From NCBI GenBank assembly GCA_029061605.1, contig JAIDRT010000042.1, positions 1-32,182 of the forward strand: a stretch of 32,182 bases of DNA, given 5' to 3'. A program made the translations under genes and the position numbers. Positions 22,996 through 30,700 of this stretch are shown in pieces. How positions within the stretch are numbered: the stretch's first letter is position 1; every line of letters begins with the position of its first letter. The notes under the pieces were generated by a model. The model did not search any database. It saw only the letters and a program-made list of their open reading frames with translations, and was not told where the DNA came from. The stretch comes from Clostridia bacterium (GTDB lineage Bacteria; Bacillota; Clostridia; Christensenellales; UBA3700).

Positions 22996-23030
22996 TACGG
23001 CAAGCATACAATGCTTGCCGTATTATACTT
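22996..23030. terminator. Bidirectional terminator between nadE and the lipoprotein gene
   Basis: A perfect 12-bp stem (22996-23007 with 23011-23022) with an ACA loop, T-rich on both outer sides. Confidence 0.8.
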
Positions 23031-23055
23031 TTGTCGTAGATAAAATCTAATTTTG

Positions 23056-24078
23056 TTACTTAAGCGATTGATATATCGCATCAGTCTTTGCGTAATTATC
23101 AACGTCACTCTTGGAGTAACTGAATACGATTTCCGATTTGCTTTGCGCAGAGCCTTCATACCATACAATTGCCGCGCCTATTTTGCCAGACCAACTTTCG
23201 TCGATAACATATCTTTTTGCAAGACCGTTTTTCCAAATTTCGACGGTGAGGTTGCAGTAATTGTACCTCATATTCTTACCGGAGTTGTCTTCTTCCAATC
23301 TCGACGTTGTGGTAGAATCTGCGTTTGCGACGTCTACGTTGACGCTGAATATGAGTTCGTAATATTCATTGCCGTTGGCGTCTGTTTTGATATCCATAGA
23401 AATGGTTTTTGAAGTGTCGACAATGTTTTCAACGCTCCAATTTACGCAAGTTTTTCTTGCTTCGCTATAACTTCTTGACCATTTTGCGTCTTCGTCTATG
23501 TTCCACTTGCTGTGCTTCTTCCATTGAGCAACTTCCAAAAGTCCAGTCTCTTTATTATAGACTATATCGCTCTTTTTTGTCATTCTGTTATATTTGCCGT
23601 CGTTGACGTATCTTATATCGGCAGAAGTGACAAAGCCGGTTTCTGTAGCGCCGAAGTTGTGATTGATGGGAAGTTTGATGGTCGTATCGTCTTTAAGCGT
23701 ATCGCTTTGTTTACGCAATCTTTGATAGATAAGTTGACCGTGATTGTTGCCTAACTTGGTTTCGCCCACTTGATTTCTAAAATAAGAGAAATAAGCGCAC
23801 TCGACCTCGTTATTGGTTATCCTATCCATAATTTGAGCAATTTTTTGCGCGTCGCTCAAAGAAGAGTCATTGTAAATTTGTGTGACGTTGCGCTCAATAG
23901 TATCCATCTTAGCGTCGTTTGCGGCGTCAGGGTATGCAAGATAATCTGCAAGAAGCGTTTCGTACTTAATTTCAGTAAGTTTGTCAACGTCTTGAGAATC
24001 TCCTTTGCAGGCTACAAAACTCAAACTCAAAGTCAAAGCAATTGCCAAAACTAAAGTAACTGATAAAAACTTTTTCAT
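23056..24078 (-). CDS. Predicted lipoprotein of unknown function
   Basis: 340 residues. A lipoprotein signal is clear: MKK, a hydrophobic core, then LSFVAC with the lipidated Cys24. The mature part is polar, with a helical region (about 35-95) and then beta-rich sequence containing many Trp and Tyr (AQWKKHSKWNID, NEYYELIFSVNVDV, LTVEIWKNGLAKRYVI). I see no catalytic motif or binding-protein signature and do not recognise a family. It would be anchored on the outer face of the membrane. AAAGGGAG precedes the ATG. Single gene with its own promoter and shared terminator. Confidence 0.8.
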   Translation of the reverse strand: MKKFLSVTLVLAIALTLSLSFVACKGDSQDVDKLTEIKYETLLADYLAYPDAANDAKMDTIERNVTQIYNDSSLSDAQKIAQIMDRITNNEVECAYFSYFRNQVGETKLGNNHGQLIYQRLRKQSDTLKDDTTIKLPINHNFGATETGFVTSADIRYVNDGKYNRMTKKSDIVYNKETGLLEVAQWKKHSKWNIDEDAKWSRSYSEARKTCVNWSVENIVDTSKTISMDIKTDANGNEYYELIFSVNVDVANADSTTTSRLEEDNSGKNMRYNYCNLTVEIWKNGLAKRYVIDESWSGKIGAAIVWYEGSAQSKSEIVFSYSKSDVDNYAKTDAIYQSLK

Positions 24079-24110
24079 AAAATTCTCCCTTTATCTTATT
24101 TTATATTATC

Positions 24111-24139
24111 AGTATAAAAGCAAGCAAAGTAAATGTCAA
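24111..24139 (-). promoter_or_regulatory. Promoter of the lipoprotein gene
   Basis: On the minus strand: TTGACA (24134-24139), 17 bp, TATACT (24111-24116). Confidence 0.8.
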
Positions 24140-24282
24140 TATCTTTTTTTTCAAAATTATGGACGAAATGGACGTCATTTGGTTGAGCATATGACGTTTT
24201 GGCTAGTTATATTTTCATATTGAGTGGACGTCTGCCATTTTGACTTAACGACTATAATATCTGTCATTACTACTAGATGGCT

Positions 24283-24312
24283 GTCACTTCAAGCCAAGTC
24301 GAGAAATCTCAA
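24283..24312 (+). repeat. Interspersed GTCATT/GAGAAATCT repeat, copy 7
   Basis: Begins GTCACTTCAAGCC and ends AAGTCGAGAAATCTCAA. In the same 24079-24418 gap there is a small ACGTCAT...ATGACGT inverted repeat (24172-24197) and a partial GCCATTTTGAC fragment near 24234. No gene is seen. Confidence 0.6.
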
Positions 24313-24327
24313 TCAGTGCCTATACCA

Positions 24328-24356
24328 TTGACAGGGACTTAAAAAGCGGTTATAAT
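24328..24356 (+). promoter_or_regulatory. Perfect consensus promoter of the alpha-mannosidase gene
   Basis: TTGACA (24328-24333), 17 bp, TATAAT (24351-24356). The AT-rich leader of about 55 nt has no obvious catabolite-repression site. Confidence 0.85.
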
Positions 24357-24418
24357 TATTATAATATTATATAATAAATATTTTATCAATATTACATTAT
24401 TGATAGCAAGGGTGTATT

Positions 24419-27367
24419 ATGGTAGAAAGAGTTGCGTTATATCCAAGCCACGTTGCAAGACTTATTGCGATAAGAAAGAAGATTTATAAGGTAGTAGGGC
24501 ATTTATCGTGCGAGGCGGCATTGAGCAAAGAGCCTATTCCCAAGTCGTTGCTTGACAAGGCAAGTTTTTCGCCGTTCAAAAACGGTATGGTTTGGGGCAG
24601 TGATTTTGACTGCGCTTGGTTTAGATTTAAAGGACAAGTTCCTGAGGAGTGCAAGGGCAAGAAGGTAGTTGCGCTCATCAATATACAGGGAGAAGGACTT
24701 GTATATATTGACGGACAGCCTAGACAAGGTATCACGCAAGTGCTTGACGGCATAGATCTCGTTCAATCTGTCAAGGGAAAGCAAGCCGTAGACTTGTTTG
24801 ATTCTGCGCAAGGCGGAGAGCAAGTTGAGTTGCTTGTCGACAGCGGTTTCAACGGCAAGCGCAACAGAAAAGACGTCAAGGTTAGACTTATGCGCAAGGA
24901 CTTGGCGATTTGCGACGAAGAGGCTCTGACGTATTATTACGATTATCTTCAACTTGTTATGGTTATGCTCACTTACGGAAAGAATAAGCATCTCAGCGAA
25001 GCAAGACTTAAGGAGATAGACAAAGCGCTCAATCATTCTTACAAACTTGCCAAAAAGAGTATGGCTGAGGCTCACGACTATTTGACCAAGATAATCACGA
25101 CCCCCATTGCGGACAACGTCACAGAATATACCGCGATAGGACACGCGCATATAGACCTTGCTTGGCTTTGGCCAATAAGAGAGACCAAACGCAAGGGTAC
25201 TCGCACATTTGCCACTGCGCTCAACAATATAGACAAATATCCCGATTATATCTTCGGCGCGTCGCAGGCGCAACTGTTTGATTGGATCAAGCAAGAAGAG
25301 CCTGCATTATTTGAGAGAGTAAAGAAGGCTGTAGCCGACGGCAGAATAGAATTGCAAGGCGGTATGTGGACAGAAAACGATTGCAATATCCCAAGTGGCG
25401 AGAGCATAATACGCCAGTTTTTATACGGTGAGAAGTTCTTTAAAGACGAGTTTGGCAAGAGGTGCAAAATGGTTTGGTTACCCGACGTATTTGGATATCC
25501 TGCTTCTTTGCCGCAGATAATGAAGAAGTGCGGAAGAGAGTATTTTATGACGATAAAACTCTCTTGGAATACAGTCAATAAGTTCCCATACAAGACTTTT
25601 TTGTGGAAAGGCATAGACGGTAGCGAGATATTGTCGCACTTGGCTCCGCAAGGTAATTATAACTCAACGGCTTCGCCGATGGCAATCACCAAGTCTGACA
25701 ATGGCAATCCTCAAGCCGACAAAATTGACAAGGCTTTGCTTATCTACGGAATAGGCGACGGCGGTGGCGGTCCGGGCGAAGCGCATCTTGAAATGGTAAA
25801 ACGCCAAGCAAACGAAAGCGGTCTTGGCAAGGTGGTATGCCGTCCCGCGGAACAACTTTTTGACGATCTTAAGAGTCAATATATTGAGGTTATGCCCACT
25901 TATGACGGAGAGTTGTATCTTGAAAAGCATCAAGGCACTTACACTTCTCAATCCAACAACAAACTTTACAACAGACTTATGGAGCAGGCTTTGCACACTT
26001 TGGAGTGGCTTATGTCTCTTGCCAAGGTCAAGGGTGTCAAGTGCGACTGTCCTCAACTTGAGAGCATATGGAAAGAAGTGCTTTTATATCAATTCCACGA
26101 CATTATTCCCGGCTCGTCTATCAACAGAGTTTACGTAGAATCTGTGGCAAGATACAAAGAGATGTATAGCCAAGTCAACAAATATATTGACGCAATTTTG
26201 CAGTCGTTGACGACGCGAGGCGGATTGGGCGTAGTCAATCCAATAGGTTTTGACAGACAGGAGTACGTCAAGGCGGGTGATAGGTGGTATAAGGCAGACG
26301 TCAAAGCGTATTCTTCCGCTCTTCTTGCAGGTGTCAACGGCGAAGACAGAGAGGGACTGTCGCGCGGCAGGGACTTTATACAGAATGACAAAGTCAAAGT
26401 CCACTTTGCCAAGGACGGAACAATTGATTCGCTTGTTGATTTGACAAATAATAAAGAACTTTGCAAGGAGTACCTCAACAAACTCACCGTATATTCTGAC
26501 CCAAAGATGTATTACAACGCTTGGGATATCAAAATGAATTATCCCAAGAAGCGCAAGTGGCAATTTAAGTTGGAAAGTCACAAGTCGTACGTCGACGGCG
26601 TAAGCGTAATAATGGAGAATATATATACCTTCAAAGACAGCACTATAATTCAGAAGGTAACTTTGACTAAGGGTAGCAGTATGGTAGTATTTGACACGAC
26701 TGTCGATTGGAGAGAGACCTACAAGATGTTGCGAGCAGACTTCCGTCCAAGCGTATATTCAGACACCGTCAATTGCGATATTCAATTTGGCAATTTCGAC
26801 AGGTCTACGCTTGAAGATACCTCAATAAGACAGGCACAGTTTGAGATTTGCGCTCACAAATTCGTAAACGTAGACGACGGCGATTACGGCGTCGCGCTTC
26901 TCAATGATTGCAAATACGGCTATAGAGCCAAGAGCGGACTTTTGTCGCTCAATCTCTTGCGTTCGCCCAAGTCTCCCGATCCCGAGTGCGATATGGGCGA
27001 GCATAAATTCAAGTACGCGTTCTATCCTCACGAGGGCAAGTGGAGCGAAAGCGACGTAGTCAAGCGCGCTTACGCTCTCAATAATCCGCTTATTGTCAAA
27101 GAGGAAATGCCCGACGTCGATAGCCTTTTTGAGATAGACGGCAAAGTAATCTTAGAGACAGTCAAGGTAAGCGAAGACGGCAAGGGTATCGTCGCAAGAA
27201 TATATGAGCGCAACGGCAGAGACTGTCGCGCGACTGTCAAAGCAAAATTCCCTTGCAAAAAGATCTATGAGAGCAATATGATAGAGGACGACCTCAAAGC
27301 AGTGGAGGGAGACGGCTTTGACTTTGGCAAGTACGAAGTCAAGACGCTTATCTTTGAGTTTAAGTAA
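24419..27367 (+). CDS. GH38 alpha-mannosidase
   Basis: 982 residues without a signal peptide, hence a cytoplasmic enzyme. Zinc-site residues are in GHAHIDLAWLWP (His244, Asp246). The nucleophile is Asp356 in WLPDVFGYPASLPQI. A further metal-ligand candidate is His560 in LLYQFHDIIPGSS. C-terminal beta domains follow. GH38 enzymes release alpha-mannose from host N-glycan or yeast-mannan fragments, which suits a gut or host-associated life. No importer or other mannan gene is adjacent. ATG 24419 has AAGGG 7 nt upstream. It is followed by hairpins and a strong terminator. Confidence 0.95.
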   Translation: MVERVALYPSHVARLIAIRKKIYKVVGHLSCEAALSKEPIPKSLLDKASFSPFKNGMVWGSDFDCAWFRFKGQVPEECKGKKVVALINIQGEGLVYIDGQPRQGITQVLDGIDLVQSVKGKQAVDLFDSAQGGEQVELLVDSGFNGKRNRKDVKVRLMRKDLAICDEEALTYYYDYLQLVMVMLTYGKNKHLSEARLKEIDKALNHSYKLAKKSMAEAHDYLTKIITTPIADNVTEYTAIGHAHIDLAWLWPIRETKRKGTRTFATALNNIDKYPDYIFGASQAQLFDWIKQEEPALFERVKKAVADGRIELQGGMWTENDCNIPSGESIIRQFLYGEKFFKDEFGKRCKMVWLPDVFGYPASLPQIMKKCGREYFMTIKLSWNTVNKFPYKTFLWKGIDGSEILSHLAPQGNYNSTASPMAITKSDNGNPQADKIDKALLIYGIGDGGGGPGEAHLEMVKRQANESGLGKVVCRPAEQLFDDLKSQYIEVMPTYDGELYLEKHQGTYTSQSNNKLYNRLMEQALHTLEWLMSLAKVKGVKCDCPQLESIWKEVLLYQFHDIIPGSSINRVYVESVARYKEMYSQVNKYIDAILQSLTTRGGLGVVNPIGFDRQEYVKAGDRWYKADVKAYSSALLAGVNGEDREGLSRGRDFIQNDKVKVHFAKDGTIDSLVDLTNNKELCKEYLNKLTVYSDPKMYYNAWDIKMNYPKKRKWQFKLESHKSYVDGVSVIMENIYTFKDSTIIQKVTLTKGSSMVVFDTTVDWRETYKMLRADFRPSVYSDTVNCDIQFGNFDRSTLEDTSIRQAQFEICAHKFVNVDDGDYGVALLNDCKYGYRAKSGLLSLNLLRSPKSPDPECDMGEHKFKYAFYPHEGKWSESDVVKRAYALNNPLIVKEEMPDVDSLFEIDGKVILETVKVSEDGKGIVARIYERNGRDCRATVKAKFPCKKIYESNMIEDDLKAVEGDGFDFGKYEVKTLIFEFK

Positions 27368-27393
27368 AAAAAGAACAGAACTTACACCCCTTC

Positions 27394-27430
27394 TGTCGCA
27401 GACTGCGACACCTTCCCCTCAAGGGGACGG
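27394..27430. repeat. Two small hairpins preceding repeat copy 8
   Basis: TGTCGCA-GAC-TGCGACA (27394-27410) and CCCC-TCAA-GGGG (27415-27426, extendable with one mismatch). They are directly followed by the interspersed repeat and may belong to the same composite element. Confidence 0.55.
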
Positions 27431-27441
27431 CGAGAAAATAT

Positions 27442-27471
27442 GTCATTTCGACCGTAGTGGAGAAATCTCAA
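27442..27471 (+). repeat. Interspersed GTCATT/GAGAAATCT repeat, copy 8
   Basis: Begins GTCATTTCGACC and ends GTAGTGGAGAAATCTCAA. Confidence 0.7.
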
Positions 27472-27486
27472 CCTATTAAAATATAC

Positions 27487-27526
27487 AAAAATCGCAACGC
27501 AAAAATAAAAGCGTTGCGATTTTTTA
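27487..27526. terminator. Strong bidirectional terminator upstream of the inverted-repeat segment
   Basis: A 14-bp stem (27487-27500 with 27511-27524) around an A-rich 10-nt loop, with T runs on both strands. It ends mannosidase transcription. It would also stop minus-strand transcripts coming from the promoter at 27623-27651. Confidence 0.85.
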
Positions 27527-27564
27527 TTCAACTAAAGTACTATTTTAATTAAAAATTTTCACTT

Positions 27565-27687
27565 TTCCAAAAAAAGTATACTTTTCCTGACTGCCTGCGA
27601 AAAGGCGTATTTTTTCGATTACATTATACTTCACGAATAATTATTTTGCAATATCTTTGGGTCAGTAAAAGTATACTTTTTTTGGAA
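27565..27687. repeat. 27-nt inverted repeats flanking a 69-bp promoter segment (candidate inverton)
   Basis: Arms 27565-27591 and 27661-27687 are reverse complements except at one position. Each contains the 14-bp palindrome AAAAGTATACTTTT, and each arm's outer edge extends weakly (CACT/AGTG). The enclosed 27592-27660 carries a minus-strand promoter. The arrangement, just upstream of a giant surface protein gene, matches invertible promoters such as those of C. difficile cwpV and Bacteroides capsule loci. No recombinase gene is in the window. Confidence 0.75.
27623..27651 (-). promoter_or_regulatory. Promoter inside the inverted-repeat segment, pointing away from the surface gene
   Basis: On the minus strand: TTGCAA (27646-27651), 17 bp, TATAAT (27623-27628). 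A transcript would start near 27616 and end at the 27487-27526 terminator. After inversion of the segment the start would fall near 27636 on the + strand, about 150 nt before the ATG at 27786. I see no other good + strand promoter between 27688 and 27785, only hairpins (GCGTC-GCGCAA-GACGC and CTTTC-CTA-GAAAG). Confidence 0.7.
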
Positions 27688-27785
27688 TTAGTGGCATAAG
27701 TTGTTGGCGTCGCGCAAGACGCATCTGCTTGCTCAAAGATTGGCATAACTTTCCTAGAAAGCGCAAAGGATAAGAGGTAAGGACA

Positions 27786-30700
27786 ATGAATTTTAGTAAG
27801 AAATTAAATAAAGGATTTTGTTTAACAATAAGTATTTTGATATTGCTTTGCATTACATTTTGCTGTTTTGCTTTAAGTGTAGGCTCAAATGAAATTGCCG
27901 AGGCAATAGCAAACAAGGTGTCAATTGGAACTGATTTGCTACACAATAATTATACTAAGGTAGCAGATGGCAAATATTTTAACGCAGACGTATTAAGTTC
28001 GTTATATGAGTATTTGGCTGGAACGGGAGCGACGTACAAAACGGTTGAATTGCTTTCGCAATCTCCAAAGACTGGTACAAATGCTATTTCCAATGGTATA
28101 GATTCTGCTGACATAAGAGGAAACAACGACGGAAAAGATTTGGTGATCAAGTTTGGCGGGTTAAATTGGATCGTCACTTCTTTAACAACTGATATGTCAG
28201 GGAATACTATTCTCACACTTTGGCTTGAGAGTTCTACTTACACAAGTAAGTGGAGCAACATAACAGGTTCAGGTTTTACTGCGACTTATCCTACTAGCGT
28301 TTACTCGTCTAGTCTGATAAGGTCAAAACTACTTAACGGTAAAAGTTTTGATAATAGCGGAAACAGAACATCTGTAAAATATGCAAATACTGTAAACAGT
28401 TCGACATTGGTACCTTATACGGCTGATCCCAACTATCCGTTTAAGGTTTTTACTGAAACAGTTGCTGAAAATCCAAACAGTGTTATAAATTATCTTATTC
28501 AGCCAAAAGAAGTAGAGTATCAGCATACTCAAGACCATAGGAAATGCGGATGGACACCTACTAGAGAGCCTAACGAGGCGTTAGATATATTTTCTGACGG
28601 CTGGAATGCCGCTGGAACGATTGGTGTGCAAAATAGCCCTGTATACAGCGATTGGGGCAACGACTATATTTGGTTGCCAAGTATTACAGAGACAGGGTTT
28701 ACTGATAATAATTCTTCTACTGAGTATATTGGTCTTTGGAATACTATACCATCTACACGTAGCAGTAGTGCAGACACTGCATTGCGTACAGGGGATGACA
28801 ACTCTGATGGATGGATTTGGCATATGACTGCGGACGGTCGTGTGTACTGGGGAAAAACTGATGAACTTACCTATACATTGCGTCCGTCAATTCACTTAAA
28901 TTTAACTAAAGCCGAACAAGATTCAATAAGAGTTTTATCTGTTCCAGGCCAACTTACAAGCACTTACAACACTTCGGAGCAGACTATCGTTGACGCAGAC
29001 GATATTGCAGATAAATCTTGGTATGATTCTGCTTTATACGGAGACACGTCAAAAATTAAGATAGAGTATCTAGATTCAAAAGGCACTCTTTTGCAGGGCA
29101 GAACGCCAAAAGACGCAGATACGTATACTGTGAGATACACTCTTTTAGACAAGGCGAATTACGCTTGGTTGGACAGTAGTCTAACTTCAGACAACGTTCG
29201 GACGGCTACTTTTGTAATACGCAAAAAGCAAGTGGAATTCCCTAAGTTTTTTAACAACGAATCGTCAAAGGTGTATGACGGAGGAAGTAATATAACTTTT
29301 ACTGTTGCAAATTATGATAAAGACGCTTTGAAGATAGAATATAATGGAAGCGAAATACCTGCAAATAACAAAGTTACAGCAACAGACTTTGGGGATTATC
29401 AACTTGACGTATCGTTGAGAGATAGCAAGAATTACGTTCTTAATTCCACTGCGACTAAGATGGACTTTCACGTCACAAAGTTTGAGATAGAAATCAAACT
29501 GTCGGATATTACCAGCGGAAGTAGCGCATTGACAATTATATCAGAGACGGATAAAAACTTTAATTTGGAAGTAGCGGTAGGCAAAGGCGTGCACGAAAAT
29601 TCTGACAACCCAATAATTGTGCCTATAACCATAATCGCAAACGAGGTGACAGGCTCGCTACAACCGGCGAATGTAGGAAAAGTGACTTTGACTAGTAGCG
29701 ATACTTTGAAGACACTCACGTTATCCGCGGCGGATTTAGTGAACACTTCGTATACGCTAAGCGCATCTACGACCAATCCCAACTATGAAGTTAAGATAAA
29801 TCCTACGGCAACGCTTGAGGTGTCCGACACGTCGTCGGGTACGGCGGTAAGATGGCAACTGTATGCGGACAACGTGCCGGTAAGCGGACAGTATAAAAAT
29901 GCAGAGATAGGCGAGACGAGCGTAACGTTGGCAAAGAATATCACGTATGACGGCAGGCAGTATACGTTTAGAGTGACTTGTCCTACCGGATATGAGATGG
30001 ACAATAATTTTGGAGTATCTGGGTTTGAAGTAATACCGACTAATACCGCTAATAGCGCAGTGGGAAAGAATGCAGATACGTACAAGACGAGAATAAGTTT
30101 AAAAGAAATTGCTACAGGAGTTAAGACGGAATATGAAATAATATGGGAGATAGAGAAAGCCAAGTTTGATCTATCCGCTGTCAAGTGGAAAAACAACGGC
30201 AAGTTGCAATATGCAGGCGCCACGGTATACGCAGAGTTGGAGAATTTGCCGACAGGACTTGCCGCAACTTACAGCAACAACAGCGGCTTATCCGTAGGCG
30301 AAGACGGAACTGCAAGAGTGACATTTGCATTGACAGGAGACTGCGTAGGAAATTATGAGATACCTGCTCAAGGTGGAAACGGTATTAATTATATCTTTAG
30401 CGGAAGCGGAGATTTTGAATGGACAAAAGTTTGGGAAGTAGTCAAAGCCGAGATAAAAATCGGACAGGATACAGACTGGACTATGGTAAGTCACACAGAT
30501 AATGACGGCAACACGTACAATATACCTGCGCTTGCAGACAAGATGGCAGAGGGCGTAGTAGAGTACGTGTATTATGAGACGGACAGTCACGGCAATATCT
30601 TGGCAGGTGCAACGCCGATAGAATTAGAAGACATAGAGTATTCAGTCACTACGCGCAAGTATTATAAGGCTATGCCAAAGATAATAGACACGGCCAATTA

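Noticed and set aside
27565..27687. The inverted-repeat segment as a MITE or IS remnant
   Set aside because: No clear target-site duplication or TA ends are seen, and the enclosed oriented promoter and placement before a surface gene fit an invertible switch better. Not fully excluded.
27688..27785. Leader of the surface gene as a cyclic-di-GMP or other known riboswitch
   Set aside because: Only two short 5-bp hairpins are present; I could not match conserved motifs of a known riboswitch class.
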